64,000 bases of DNA from Alphaproteobacteria bacterium HT1-32 (lineage in GTDB: Bacteria > Pseudomonadota > Alphaproteobacteria > Rhodospirillales > HT1-32), in NCBI GenBank assembly GCA_009649675.1, contig WJPL01000001.1, positions 2,128,469-2,192,468 on the forward strand, in the 5' to 3' direction. This document shows positions 26,337 through 36,681 of this stretch, piece by piece; position 1 is the stretch's first letter, and every line of letters starts with the position of its first letter. A program made the translations under genes and the position numbers. The notes below the pieces were generated by a model. It was not told where the DNA came from and ran no database searches. It saw only the letters and a list, made by a program, of their open reading frames with translations.

Positions 26337-26408
26337 GAGAACACCTCAAGAGAATGACGAATCAGTGCGTCAGTTTTGCCCGGAACGGGACGGCTGTAAA
26401 TCCCCGGC

Positions 26409-27869
26409 TCAGTTGTTGCCGGGTTGCCAGTCCGGAGCGATCATCCGGCGCTTGCCGTCCGTTGTCATCGGCACGTCCGGTTCATCAAGCTCCAGCCGGT
26501 CCCAGAGCTTGCAGGTCACCTGCTTGTGCTTCTGGTCAAGCCCCTCGCAATAGTTTGAGTATTCGCAGACACGGACGTCTGCGCCCAGTCCCAGACGCAT
26601 TTTCAGGAACCAGTCGGGGTCGGCGAGTGTCTGGCGGGCAGAACCGATGATGTCGGCCTTGTCGTCAGCCAGTAATTTTTCGGCCTGTTCAAACCCGTGC
26701 ATGCCCCCGGCGACGACGACCGGTATGTCGCTGCCGGCTTTGCGGACCGCGTTGCGGACCAGTGCCGTTGCCTCGACGTTACGTCCAAAAGGACCAAGTT
26801 CGTCGGAGAAATAGGACGGCATGCATTCATAACCGGACGGGCCGGTATAGGGGTAGGCGGCCTGACCGACGCCCGGTTGTTTGGCGTCATCAAACTTGCC
26901 GCCCCGCGACAGCGACAGGAAATCCATCCCTGCGCGGGCGAATTCGGCTCCGAACCAGGCTGCATCTTCCGGGCTGTTGCCACCTTCAATGGCTTCGTCA
27001 GCCAGAAAACGGCAACCGACGGGATAGTTATCACCGACGGCCTGACGGACGGCAGCAAAGACTTCGAGCGGCAGGCGGGCGCGATGTTCACGGGATCCGC
27101 CATATCCGTCGTTCCGGTCATTCTTTGCCGACAGAAACGATGCCATTGTATAGGCATGGGCGTAATGCAGTTCGACACCGTCAAAACCAGCCTGCTGTGC
27201 CCGCAGGGCAGCGGCTGAAAACAGGTCGGGCAGAACCACGGGAAGGTTCGCGATATGCGGCAGATGGGTGTCGGTGACCCGTTCCCGGTCGCCCATGCGG
27301 AGCGAATCAAGCTCGCGTTCTGTGAGGACTGATTCCAGTTCGTCCTCAGACAGGGCTTTCAACTGCTCACGTATTTCGCTGTCAGTTCTGTCTGTTGCTG
27401 ACAGCGCCTCGCGATGCTGGTCGGTGATGGCCAGAAAACGGTCGAAGAACTTTACCGGATCGGGGCGGCGCCGAATGGACAGGAAATCGATCAGCTGGAT
27501 CAGCAGTTTTGTCTCGCCCGCGCTTTCGGTTTGGACACGTTCAACCAGCTTCTGCAGACCGGGAATGAAGCGATCGTCACCAATCCGCAGCAACGGGCCG
27601 CTGGGAATATCCCGGATGCCGGTGGCCTCGACGACGATTGCACCGGGGCGTCCACGGGCAAAACGGCCATACCAGTCCAGAACATCTTCAGAGACAAATC
27701 CGTCATCGGTTGCCCGCCACGGAACCATCGCCGGTATCCATGTCCGGGTGGCCAAAGTGACCGGACCGACAGACACGGATGAAAACAGCCTCGACGAGGC
27801 GGCTTCCTCGGCGGTTGGCCAGCGCCCGGGGGCTGGCTCGAACCGGATGCGTTCAGGTGGTCTCCACAT
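26409..27869 (-). CDS. Old-yellow-enzyme-like NADH:flavin oxidoreductase
   Basis: A 486-aa TIM-barrel flavoprotein. N-terminal VGPVTLATRTWIPAMVPWRA, then FDGVELHYAHAYTMASFLSA and NDRNDGYGGSREHRARL, with FMN-binding VVVAGGMHGFEQAEKLL near the C-terminus. The middle holds a charged helical insertion (about residues 145-205) that is longer than in typical OYEs. The tail has cysteines in VCEYSNYCEG and VTCKLW, reminiscent of but not matching the iron-sulfur motif of 2,4-dienoyl-CoA reductases. It probably reduces an activated alkene; substrate unknown. Confidence 0.85.
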   Translation of the reverse strand: MWRPPERIRFEPAPGRWPTAEEAASSRLFSSVSVGPVTLATRTWIPAMVPWRATDDGFVSEDVLDWYGRFARGRPGAIVVEATGIRDIPSGPLLRIGDDRFIPGLQKLVERVQTESAGETKLLIQLIDFLSIRRRPDPVKFFDRFLAITDQHREALSATDRTDSEIREQLKALSEDELESVLTERELDSLRMGDRERVTDTHLPHIANLPVVLPDLFSAAALRAQQAGFDGVELHYAHAYTMASFLSAKNDRNDGYGGSREHRARLPLEVFAAVRQAVGDNYPVGCRFLADEAIEGGNSPEDAAWFGAEFARAGMDFLSLSRGGKFDDAKQPGVGQAAYPYTGPSGYECMPSYFSDELGPFGRNVEATALVRNAVRKAGSDIPVVVAGGMHGFEQAEKLLADDKADIIGSARQTLADPDWFLKMRLGLGADVRVCEYSNYCEGLDQKHKQVTCKLWDRLELDEPDVPMTTDGKRRMIAPDWQPGNN

Positions 27870-28020
27870 AAAATTATTTTAAGCTTAAAATAGTTTTGCC
27901 GCAAGAGCCTCTTTCCGCGATCCGAAATCCGCTTTCCATTCCGCTAGGCTTTTCCGGGCGCAGGCGGCACAATCTCGTTAACGGACCAACAGGTACCTAT
28001 TTATCGGGAGAGAAAACGGA

Positions 28021-30282
28021 ATGGATGAAAATAATCAGCGTGTTACCGGGCAAGAGGCTCTTGCCTTTCACGCCGAGGGACGGCCTGGAAAGCTCGAAAT
28101 CACGCCGACAAAACCGCTGGTAACAGCGCGTGATTTGTCGATGGCTTATTCGCCGGGCGTTGCGGTTCCCTGCCTTGAAATTCAGAAAGATCCAACGCTT
28201 GCCTATGACTATACGGCGAAGGGCAATCTTGTTGCGGTCGTCTCGAACGGAACGGCGGTTCTGGGACTCGGTAATCTGGGCGCGCTGGCATCCAAGCCGG
28301 TGATGGAAGGCAAGGCGGTTCTGTTCAAACGCTTCGCCGATGTTGATGGCATGGACCTTTGCGTCGACACCGATGATGTCGACAAGCTGGTAGAATGTGT
28401 CCGCTATCTCGGCCCGAGCTTTGGCGGCATCAATCTGGAAGACATCAAGGCACCGGACTGTTTCATTATCGAGCAGCGCCTGCGCGAACTCATGGATATC
28501 CCGATTTTCCATGATGATCAGCATGGTACTGCCATCATCACGGCCGCCGGCATGCTGAATGCCCTGCATCTGACAGGCCGCGACATTTCTGAAGCCACGA
28601 TGGTCTGCAATGGGGCGGGGTCAGCCGGCATCGCCTGTATCGAGCTGCTCAAGGCGATGGGCATGAAGCACGAAAATGTGCTGCTGTGCGATACCCGGGG
28701 GGTGATCTATCAGGGCCGTCAGGACGGCATGAACCAGTGGAAGTCGGCGCATGCGGTGAAGACGTCAAAGCGATCGCTCGCAGATGCAATGGAAGGCGCG
28801 GATATCTTCCTCGGTCTTTCCGTCAAGGGTGCGGTTGATCAGGACATGATCAGGTCGATGGGCGACAAGCCGATCATCTTTGCCTGTGCCAACCCGGACC
28901 CGGAAATCACACCGGAAGAAGTCAAGGAAGCACGGTCGGATGCGATCACGGCGACCGGGCGGTCCGATTATCCCAATCAGGTCAATAATGTCCTCGGCTT
29001 CCCCTATATTTTCCGCGGTGCGCTGGATGTACGGGCCTCAACCATCAATGAGCCGATGAAAATTGCAGCAGCCCATGCGCTGGCTGAACTCGCCCGGGAA
29101 GATGTGCCGGATGAAGTGGACGCAGCCTATTCAGGTCGTCGCCTGCGCTATGGCCCGGACTATATCATTCCGGTGCCGTTCGACCCACGGCTGATCGAAT
29201 ATGTACCGGCGGCTGTTGCCAAAGCGGCGATGGATTCCGGTGTCGCCCAGAAACCTATTCTGGACATGGATGCCTACCGGGCGCAGCTGCGCTCACGCCT
29301 CGATCCGACTTCCGCCAGCATGCAGTTTATTTTTGACAGCGTCAGCGCCGACCCGAGGAAAGTGGTCTTCGCGGAAGGCGAGGAAGAGAAGATGATCCGT
29401 GCCGCCATTGCCTACCAGAGTGCAGGTTACGGTCAGGCTGTGCTGGTCGGGCGTGAGGATGTGGTGAAAGGAACAGCCAGGGAATCCGGTCTTGGAAATC
29501 TTGAAGGTATCGAGATTCACAATGCCCGGAAGTCTTATGCCAACAAGCAGTACACCGACTTCCTTTATGAACGGATGCAGCGCCGCGGTCTGTTGCGCCG
29601 TGACTGCCAGCGTCTGGTCAATCAGGACCGGAACGTCTTCGCAGCCTGCATGGTCGCGCTGGGTGATGCGGATGCCATGGTTACCGGGACCACCCGGAAT
29701 TATTATACGGCACTGGAAGACATTACCCGGGTGATTGACCCGGAAGAAGGTCACAACCTGCTGGGTGTTTCCCTGCTGATTGGCGGGGGGCGCACGGTCT
29801 TTATCTCGGACGTGACCATCAACGCCTTGCCTGACGCCGAGGAACTCGCTGATATCGCCATTCAGACGGCGGAAAAGGCGCGGCAGATGGGGCATACGCC
29901 ACGGGTGGCATTGCTGTCATTCTCGAACTTCGGCCTGCCGATGCATGACAAGTCAGAGCATGTACGCGAAGCGGTCAGAATTCTGGAACAGCGCAATGTT
30001 GATTTCGAGTTTGATGGCGAGATGGCGGCTGATGTCGCCCTGGATCCGCAGCTGATGGAACTTTATCCGTTCTGTCGTCTGTCCGGACCGGCCAATGTGC
30101 TGATCATGCCAGCCCTGCACAGTGCTAACATTACCTCAAAACTGATCAGCAAGCTTGGCCGGGGCAAAGTCCTTGGTCCGTTGCTGACCGGCCTGTCGAA
30201 ACCGGCTCAGATTGTGCCGATGGAAGCCAGTGCCAACGATATACTGCAATACGCCGTTCTGGCGGCGCACGAAGCAGTCTAG
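28021..30282 (+). CDS. maeB: NADP-dependent malic enzyme with phosphotransacetylase-like domain
   Basis: A 753-aa fusion typical of alphaproteobacterial MaeB. The N-terminal malic-enzyme part (about 1-425) has [24 protein letters not shown] and the nucleotide-binding [15 protein letters not shown]. The C-terminal part (about 430-753) resembles phosphate acetyltransferase but often serves as a regulatory acetyl-CoA-sensing domain. The enzyme decarboxylates malate to pyruvate with NADPH production. GGGAGAG lies upstream of the ATG. It overlaps the convergent CFA-synthase stop by four bases. Confidence 0.95.
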   Translation: MDENNQRVTGQEALAFHAEGRPGKLEITPTKPLVTARDLSMAYSPGVAVPCLEIQKDPTLAYDYTAKGNLVAVVSNGTAVLGLGNLGALASKPVMEGKAVLFKRFADVDGMDLCVDTDDVDKLVECVRYLGPSFGGINLEDIKAPDCFIIEQRLRELMDIPIFHDDQHGTAIITAAGMLNALHLTGRDISEATMVCNGAGSAGIACIELLKAMGMKHENVLLCDTRGVIYQGRQDGMNQWKSAHAVKTSKRSLADAMEGADIFLGLSVKGAVDQDMIRSMGDKPIIFACANPDPEITPEEVKEARSDAITATGRSDYPNQVNNVLGFPYIFRGALDVRASTINEPMKIAAAHALAELAREDVPDEVDAAYSGRRLRYGPDYIIPVPFDPRLIEYVPAAVAKAAMDSGVAQKPILDMDAYRAQLRSRLDPTSASMQFIFDSVSADPRKVVFAEGEEEKMIRAAIAYQSAGYGQAVLVGREDVVKGTARESGLGNLEGIEIHNARKSYANKQYTDFLYERMQRRGLLRRDCQRLVNQDRNVFAACMVALGDADAMVTGTTRNYYTALEDITRVIDPEEGHNLLGVSLLIGGGRTVFISDVTINALPDAEELADIAIQTAEKARQMGHTPRVALLSFSNFGLPMHDKSEHVREAVRILEQRNVDFEFDGEMAADVALDPQLMELYPFCRLSGPANVLIMPALHSANITSKLISKLGRGKVLGPLLTGLSKPAQIVPMEASANDILQYAVLAAHEAV

Positions 30283-31541
30283 CCGGATGAGCCGGTTTCA
30301 CCCTTCGCGAGGAGCATCTCGCGGAGGGTGAGATCACCGGTGCGAAAGCCTGCCTCTGCATAGGCGAGGAACAGCTCCCAGCTGCGTTTGAAGTCGTTGT
30401 CGAAGCCCAGCATCATGATTTCGGGCCACATGGTCTGAAACCGGCGTTGCCAGACCTTCAGGGTCGGAACATAAGTGCCGCCGATATCCGCGTAGCCGGC
30501 CTCGGTCAGTCCGGCATCGCGGACCACATCATCCAGAATGCCATAAGACGGCAGCAATGAACCGGGGAAGATATATTCCCGTACCGGGTCCAGGCTGTTG
30601 CGGTAGCTGTCGAACAGTTCGTCGCGGATTGTCGTGGTCTCGACATAGGCAAGTCCGTCTTCTGCAAGATGACCGGAAATGGTGGCGAAGAAATTCGGCC
30701 AGTCGGCTTCTGTCATCATACCGAACGGTTCAACGGAAATGATGCGGTCATAGGTTCCGGTGATGGCGCTGAAATCCTCCAGCCTGAAATCGACCTTGTT
30801 GTCCTGCCTGTGGCCGTGGGCGCGCAGTCTGCAGGTTTCCAGCTGGGTTTCCGACAATGTCAGTGCAGTAACATCACAGCCATAATCCCGGGCAGCGAGC
30901 ACAGACAGGCTGCCCCAGCCGCAATTTATTTCCAGCAGCTTCATGCCTTGTTTCAGGCCAAGCTGCGTACAGATGCGATGCAGCTTGGCCTTCTGTGCTG
31001 CTGCCAGATCGTTGCCGAGCCCGTAAGTGGCTGCGGAGTAGACCATCTCCGGATCAAGCCAGCATTCAAAGAAGCGGTTCGGCAGTTCATAGTGACCGGC
31101 AAAACGTCTTGCCCGTCCCTTGCTGCCGCCAAGATGAAGTTTCTGTCGTATCCGGTTTTTCAGGCGGTATAGCATACCACCCCGCCTGAGTGGTTCGAAG
31201 GCGGTGCGGTTACGTGCCATCAGTTCCAGCAGGGCGACCAGATCCGGACTGTCCCAGTCATAGGACATATAGGCGTCAGCGGCACCTATCGCCCCCCGGC
31301 TGAAAACATGGTCGGCGGCATCGGCGTCCTTGATGATCAGTGATGCTTCCGGCCCCTTGCCGGTGCCTTTACAGGTAACCAGGCGGCCACTGGGCAAGAC
31401 GATCTCAAGTGCCCCGTACTCGATGTTTTCGAGGATCGCGATCATCCGGCGCAGATTGCGTGAACTGCGTTTGACGCGGACAGGCTTGACCCCGGTAGTT
31501 ACGCCGGTTGTCGAGGGTATCTCAGTTCTGCTCCCGGTCAT
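30279..31541 (-). CDS. cfa: Cyclopropane-fatty-acyl-phospholipid synthase family methyltransferase
   Basis: A protein of about 420 aa that adds a methylene group from S-adenosylmethionine to unsaturated phospholipid acyl chains. The SAM-binding motif is KLLEINCGWGSLSVLAARDY, with DVTALTLSETQLE and the catalytic-region YDRIISVEPFGMM. It is mainly cytoplasmic and membrane-associated. The ATG at 31541 was chosen for position ahead of the N-terminal substrate domain; about 280 bases of upstream sequence to the photolyase end hold no other gene. The stop overlaps the convergent maeB stop. Cfa activity usually rises in stationary phase or acid. Confidence 0.9.
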   Translation of the reverse strand: MTGSRTEIPSTTGVTTGVKPVRVKRSSRNLRRMIAILENIEYGALEIVLPSGRLVTCKGTGKGPEASLIIKDADAADHVFSRGAIGAADAYMSYDWDSPDLVALLELMARNRTAFEPLRRGGMLYRLKNRIRQKLHLGGSKGRARRFAGHYELPNRFFECWLDPEMVYSAATYGLGNDLAAAQKAKLHRICTQLGLKQGMKLLEINCGWGSLSVLAARDYGCDVTALTLSETQLETCRLRAHGHRQDNKVDFRLEDFSAITGTYDRIISVEPFGMMTEADWPNFFATISGHLAEDGLAYVETTTIRDELFDSYRNSLDPVREYIFPGSLLPSYGILDDVVRDAGLTEAGYADIGGTYVPTLKVWQRRFQTMWPEIMMLGFDNDFKRSWELFLAYAEAGFRTGDLTLREMLLAKGETGSSG

Positions 31542-31822
31542 GTCCGGTTGCCTTCTGCGGCCGGGAGTGCACGCAGACAACTGGTCTGATCGCCAGGCAT
31601 ATTCTTGCTGTGGAAAGTGACGGGGTAATGCGTCATCGGCATATGAATCCTGATCGTGCGTCAACAACGTCCCATTTGCGCACAACCCCATCCCCCCGCT
31701 ACTGGATTGTGATCGCTGCGAATCGGCACAGGATTTTATACCCGTATATAGTGAGAATTCATAGGCGGGAGTTTTATATATGGCTGAAGTTGTGTCTCCC
31801 GAATCGCCAATAATCCTGCTTT

Positions 31823-33256
31823 TCAATCCTTCTTCAGGCTTTTGAAGGCATCGAGAGCCTTCTCGCGTGCAGTTTTATGGTCGACGATTGGCGGTGGATA
31901 GTCACGGCAGGCACCGGTCAGCAGGTCATCCGGTGCTTCCCAGGGTTTGTGCAGATACTTGTCCGGCAGGTCGGCCACTTCCGGAACCCATTTCCGGACA
32001 TAGGCCCCGTCGCCATCAAACTTCTCGCCCTGCATGATCGGGTTGAAGATACGAAAGAAAGGTGCGGCATCGGCCCCGCATCCGGCAACCCACTGCCAGC
32101 TTGCCGAGTTGTTGGCGAGATCAGCATCAACCAGTGTGTCCCAGAACCATTTCTCGCCTTCCTGCCAGGGAATCAGCAGATGTTTGATCAGAAAGGAGGC
32201 GGTTACCATGCGTACCCGGTTATGCATCCAGCCGGTAGCCCAGAGTTCCCGCATGCCGGCATCGACGATGGGATATCCGGTCTGCCCGGTCTGCCAGGCT
32301 TTCAGTTTTTCATTATAGTTCTTTGACCACGGGAAGTCGGCAAACTCCGGCCTCAGGGGGGCAGCGGGCAGGGTGGGGGTGCGTGACAGCAGGTGGCATG
32401 AGAATTCCCGCCAGACCAGTTCCCGCAGGAAGGCTTCCCCATTGACGGCGACCGGCCCGCCGTTGCTCCGTTCAATCCGGAATTGCGTGACATGCCAGAC
32501 CTGCCGCGAACTCATCTCGCCAAAATGAAGATGCGGCGACAGGCGCGATGTGAATTGTTTGCCGGGAATGTCTCGTCCTTCCCTGTAATGGCGGACGGCG
32601 TCATCGAGAAAATTATCAAGAGCCTGCCGGGCACCGGCTTCCCCGGGAACCCATGCCTTCCGCAGACCGCCGGCCCAGTCCGGCCTGACAGGCAGCAGAT
32701 GCCAGTCGGCCAGACGGTCACTTCGGGGCAGTGTTTCCGAGAGGCTAAGCCGTTCGGGGGCTGTCAGTGGTTCAGCCGGCGGCGGCCCGGCCATGCAGGC
32801 GCGGTAGAAGGGAGTGAAGACTGAATATTGTCCGCCGGTCTTTGTCCGGACTGACCCGGGCTCATAGAGCAGGTCGGTGCTGTGGCGGGACACTTCGACC
32901 CCGATCTCCGCCATTTCAGCGGCCACTTCTGCCTCCCGCCGGCGTTCAGCCGGTTCATGGCTGCGATTCCAGAAAATCGCCTGCGCTTTGGTTTCCCCGG
33001 CAAATTCGCGCAGGCACTGTGCCGTGTTGCCGTGTCGCAGGATCAGTGTCCCGCCGATATCCGACAATGCACCGGACAGTTTTTCGAGGCTGTAATGCAG
33101 CCACCACAGGCTTGCGGCACCGGGTGGTTTTTCGAGCGTTTCGTCGCGGACATAAATTGCCAGCACCGGCGCACCGCTGGCGGCTGCGGCTGATAATGCG
33201 GGATGGTCTGCAAGACGCAGATCATCTCGAAACCAGACAATGACGGGTGGGCTCAT
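31823..33256 (-). CDS. phr: Deoxyribodipyrimidine photolyase (class I)
   Basis: A 477-aa flavoprotein using blue light to repair cyclobutane pyrimidine dimers. It begins with the photolyase domain VIVWFRDDLRLADHPAL and has the FAD-binding C-terminal domain MHNRVRMVTASFLIKHLL, followed by WDTLVDADLANNSASWQWVAG. Tryptophans of the electron-transfer chain are present in that domain. Class I rather than cryptochrome or 6-4 type is inferred from overall pattern and length. It lies upstream of cfa in the same orientation with a long gap, so separate transcription is likely. Confidence 0.93.
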   Translation of the reverse strand: MSPPVIVWFRDDLRLADHPALSAAAASGAPVLAIYVRDETLEKPPGAASLWWLHYSLEKLSGALSDIGGTLILRHGNTAQCLREFAGETKAQAIFWNRSHEPAERRREAEVAAEMAEIGVEVSRHSTDLLYEPGSVRTKTGGQYSVFTPFYRACMAGPPPAEPLTAPERLSLSETLPRSDRLADWHLLPVRPDWAGGLRKAWVPGEAGARQALDNFLDDAVRHYREGRDIPGKQFTSRLSPHLHFGEMSSRQVWHVTQFRIERSNGGPVAVNGEAFLRELVWREFSCHLLSRTPTLPAAPLRPEFADFPWSKNYNEKLKAWQTGQTGYPIVDAGMRELWATGWMHNRVRMVTASFLIKHLLIPWQEGEKWFWDTLVDADLANNSASWQWVAGCGADAAPFFRIFNPIMQGEKFDGDGAYVRKWVPEVADLPDKYLHKPWEAPDDLLTGACRDYPPPIVDHKTAREKALDAFKSLKKD

Positions 33257-33364
33257 GGGTGCATTTCCTCAGACAGCATGTGAGGGAGTTGGCACCTGTG
33301 CCAGTGCAGTTCAAGCTGAACCCTCCGGTAATCTCCAGAGAGTCAGATGTAATGCCCCCTGTTC

Positions 33365-33399
33365 CTCCCCCACCCTGAATTTAATCAGGGATAGGGGAG
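33365..33399. terminator. Hairpin between CoA-transferase and photolyase genes
   Basis: CCCTGA at 33373-33378 pairs with TCAGGG at 33385-33390, extended by a flanking CTCCCC/GGGGAG stem, just after the CaiB/BaiF stop. No strong T-run follows in either direction, so it may be a weak terminator. Confidence 0.45.
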
Positions 33400-33422
33400 G
33401 GAGGGACTACTGGCGGTAGTTC

Positions 33423-34640
33423 TTAGATCGTGCCGTTGGCTTTCAGCTTCGCAATGTCGTCCGGGGTCAGGTCGAGGACTTCCTGAAGGACTTCATCAGT
33501 GTGCTGGCCAAGGGTTGGCGGGGCATGGCGGTAGGTCACGCCGGTCTCTGACATCTTGATCGGGCTGCCGACGATATCAATTTCGGCACCGCCGGTCGCG
33601 GCATGCGGCATGCTGATTTTCATGTCGCGTGCAAGAACCTGCGGGTCATCGAACACCTGTTTGATGGTGTTGATCGGACCACAGCTGACACTCCGTGCTT
33701 CCAGACCTTCCAGCCAGTGCTGCGACGGTTTGGCCTGAATGATCGGCGTCAGCAGATCGGTAATTGCATCCCGGTTCTTCAGGCGCGCGCTGTTGGTGGC
33801 GTATTGCGGATCCTGTGCGATGTCCGGACGTTCGGCAAAGTCGCAGAAACGCTGGAACTGGGCATCGTTGCCGCAGGCCAGAATGATATTGCCGTCCGCC
33901 GTCGGAAAAACCTGATAGGGGACAATATTCGGATGCTGGTTGCCGAGGCGCGGCGGATTGTTGCCGGTTGCCAGATAGTTCATGGCCTGAATTGACAGCA
34001 TCGCGGTTGTCGTATCCAGCATGCCGATATCGATATGCTGGCCCTTGCCGGTGATTTCACGATGGCGGAGCGCCGCATTGATGGAGACGGCGGCATACAT
34101 CCCGGCCATCAGATCAGCGATCGGAATACCGGCTTTCTGGGGTTCGCCATCCGGGTCGCCGGTAACGCTCATAAATCCGCCCATGGCCTGAATCAGAACA
34201 TCATAGCCTGGCCGTTTTGCATAGGGTCCGGTATGGCCGAAGCCGGTGATCGAGCAGTAGACCAGTGACGGAAATTCTTCGCGCAGCTGATCGTAGGAGA
34301 GACCGTATTTTGCCAGACCGCCGAATTTGAAATTCTCGACCAGCACATCCGACTTCGCGATCATCTTGCGGGCCAGCGCCTGACCTTCTTCCGTGGTCAG
34401 GTCCAGTGTGATGGACCGTTTGTTCCGGTTGGCGGCAGCAAAATAGGCTGCTTCCGGTGTGTCTTCACCACTGTCATCCTTCAGATAAGGCGGTGCGAAT
34501 TTGCGGGTGTCGTCGCCCTTTTCAGGTATTTCGATCTTGATGACATCGGCACCCAGATCTCCCAGCATTTGCGTGCAGGTCGGGCCTGCCAGAATACGTG
34601 TCAGATCGAATACCCGAAGCCCACTCAGCGGTCCGCTCAT
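33423..34640 (-). CDS. CaiB/BaiF (family III) CoA transferase
   Basis: A 405-aa family III CoA transferase. The N-terminus LSGLRVFDLTRILAGPTCTQ and the segment YAKRPGYDVLIQAMGGFMSV are characteristic; the catalytic aspartate is expected in DIGMLDTTTAML. The family moves CoA between organic acids without a ping-pong hydrolysis step. The acid pair cannot be assigned; formyl-CoA, succinyl-CoA or racemase activities occur in related proteins. GGGAGT lies ten bases before the start. Confidence 0.92.
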   Translation of the reverse strand: MSGPLSGLRVFDLTRILAGPTCTQMLGDLGADVIKIEIPEKGDDTRKFAPPYLKDDSGEDTPEAAYFAAANRNKRSITLDLTTEEGQALARKMIAKSDVLVENFKFGGLAKYGLSYDQLREEFPSLVYCSITGFGHTGPYAKRPGYDVLIQAMGGFMSVTGDPDGEPQKAGIPIADLMAGMYAAVSINAALRHREITGKGQHIDIGMLDTTTAMLSIQAMNYLATGNNPPRLGNQHPNIVPYQVFPTADGNIILACGNDAQFQRFCDFAERPDIAQDPQYATNSARLKNRDAITDLLTPIIQAKPSQHWLEGLEARSVSCGPINTIKQVFDDPQVLARDMKISMPHAATGGAEIDIVGSPIKMSETGVTYRHAPPTLGQHTDEVLQEVLDLTPDDIAKLKANGTI

Positions 34641-34719
34641 AAACAGTCACTCCCAGAAGGATGATTAGATGTTGCGGTGACTTACCACAGAGATCGGGCA
34701 AGGCCAATTGTCCGGACGC

Positions 34720-36534
34720 TTAATTTCCACGCCGGGCGTCCAGATCTTCCCGAGTGAGCCGGAGAAAGGGGACCGGCTTGGGGAACCCCTTCATCTCTGC
34801 TTCCTCCTCGACCGGGTTAAGTTCGGAGAGAATTTCGCGTACAGCGACATCACCGGCGATCTCTTTGGACAACACGATATCCCAGCCTTCGCTCTTGCCC
34901 TGCAGGCGGGCCGCCATGTTCGCCGCAGACCCATAATAGTCGAGCTGATCGTTCAAAGTGACCGAGATACAGCGCCCGGCATGGAGGCCGATCTTCAGAA
35001 CCAGCGGGTCCTTGTCCGGGTTCTCGGCATTGTAGGCGGCAAAGCTGTCGTGAATATCGATGGCGCAAAGCAGGGCATCCGCCGGTTCGGTGAAGGCACC
35101 CATAATGGCGTCGCCAATGGTTTTGACGATGCTGCCGTCATGATCGCGTACTGATGATCCCAGCAGCGAGAAATGTTCCCGCACAAGGGCAAAGGCTGCC
35201 GGATCACCGACCCGGTCATAGAGGGCCGTCGAGCCCTGAAGGTCGGTAAACATGATGACAATGTTGCCGATATCAATGTGATCTCCCGGGCGCAGGATGT
35301 CGCGGCTGAAAAGATCGCGGAATGCCTGATAGGTGATCGCCCGGTCGGCGGTCAGGATATCCCGTCGCCAGACTTGTTCCTCAAGCACGAAGACCCGGTC
35401 GACCGGAAAGTGATTGTAGATGATCAGCTTGCCCCCGCCCGGAATGACATCGACAGCGACATCATCTTCGGCGAGTTCAATCGCAATGCCATCGCCTTCT
35501 TCAATATCGAAATCAAATTCCAGACCGGGTTCCAGCGTGCGGGCCCGGTAGGAGCCGGGGGCAAGCGCTATGGTTTCCTCCCGCCCGGTTCCGGAACCGA
35601 CCGTAAGCTGGGCCTTGATATGGGGTGTTCCGCCGGGACCGAACAGGCAGTATTCCTCAAAAAGAACTTCCCGGATGGCGCTGTCCGGATAGAACACCAG
35701 CTCGATATTATTGGTGAAGTCACGGGTGTAATCGATGTTGCAGGACGGACAGTGGGCGCCGCTGGGCAGCCGGTCCATCGACGGAGATGTTGCCTTTGCG
35801 ACCTGACAGCGAGGGCAGAGCAGATCCCATCGCATGTGCAGCAGCCCGGCACGTACGGATGCAAAACAAAGTTCAATGACCTTGCGGGGGTGGACCCCCC
35901 ATTTCCGGGCCAGAGCTACCGGTCGGACCGACCACAGGTCGACTTCCTGACTGTCGGTGATATGGCGGGCCAGTTTGTCGGCCAGCCCGTGATGAAACGG
36001 GCCATCCTTGATTGTCTGAACAACATCGCGCAGGCGTTCCCTTGATTTATCCGCCATGACCGGCGGCTGATATTCAAAGGGTGTCTCGCGTTTGCGGTTG
36101 GCAAATAGTTCGGCATCTGATGCCAGGCGGTTGAACATTTTGCCGGTCGACGGAAAGAAGCCGGTTTTCAGTAACAGATGTCCGAGCAGGCCACGTGGCT
36201 CAGCCTCGATTTCGTAACGGCCGTGACAGCCGGCATCCGTTGGCTCCAGTTGCAGGGTAGCGGTCATGCTGGTCAGTGGGCCGGTGAAGAACCGGCGTTC
36301 ATGACGAAACCATTTGCCGGCAACCCAGTTGCAGGGAATGTCGTCCCATTTCAGCGTAATCCACCCCATTCTGGTTTCAGCCAGATAGCGCGTTGATCCG
36401 TCCGGACGCGGTTGTTCGGTGATTTTCTGACGTGGCAGACCGGCTGCTTCATTATACCGGGCGGTATCCCCAAGGGTCTCCCATATGGCGGTAACCGGGG
36501 CGTCGAAATCCCGCTCCCAACAGGCTGATGGCAT
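34720..36534 (-). CDS. SRPBCC / zinc-ribbon / class III nucleotide cyclase
   Basis: A 604-aa multidomain protein. Residues 1 to about 150 resemble an SRPBCC/polyketide-cyclase-like lipid-binding domain. A region at about 215-265 has paired cysteines (LCPRCQVA and HCPSCNID) like a zinc ribbon and matches DUF5939 proteins. The C-terminus from about residue 425 is a class III adenylate/guanylate cyclase, with metal-binding aspartate in MFTDLQGST and the KTIGDAIMGAF segment. It would make cAMP or cGMP in response to a hydrophobic ligand or metal; the signal is inferred, not shown. No transmembrane segment. Confidence 0.85.
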   Translation of the reverse strand: MPSACWERDFDAPVTAIWETLGDTARYNEAAGLPRQKITEQPRPDGSTRYLAETRMGWITLKWDDIPCNWVAGKWFRHERRFFTGPLTSMTATLQLEPTDAGCHGRYEIEAEPRGLLGHLLLKTGFFPSTGKMFNRLASDAELFANRKRETPFEYQPPVMADKSRERLRDVVQTIKDGPFHHGLADKLARHITDSQEVDLWSVRPVALARKWGVHPRKVIELCFASVRAGLLHMRWDLLCPRCQVAKATSPSMDRLPSGAHCPSCNIDYTRDFTNNIELVFYPDSAIREVLFEEYCLFGPGGTPHIKAQLTVGSGTGREETIALAPGSYRARTLEPGLEFDFDIEEGDGIAIELAEDDVAVDVIPGGGKLIIYNHFPVDRVFVLEEQVWRRDILTADRAITYQAFRDLFSRDILRPGDHIDIGNIVIMFTDLQGSTALYDRVGDPAAFALVREHFSLLGSSVRDHDGSIVKTIGDAIMGAFTEPADALLCAIDIHDSFAAYNAENPDKDPLVLKIGLHAGRCISVTLNDQLDYYGSAANMAARLQGKSEGWDIVLSKEIAGDVAVREILSELNPVEEEAEMKGFPKPVPFLRLTREDLDARRGN

Positions 36535-36681
36535 ATCGTCCTCTGGTCGTCGAATGAACAGTTTCAGGTATTTATACGGGGCCGGCGGCTTGTCGGATTG
36601 ACCGAAAATTCACGAGCTTCGCCAAATATTAACCTCAATCCGGCATTCTTATACCCCGATCCCCCCGGCCGGAGCAGCAGT

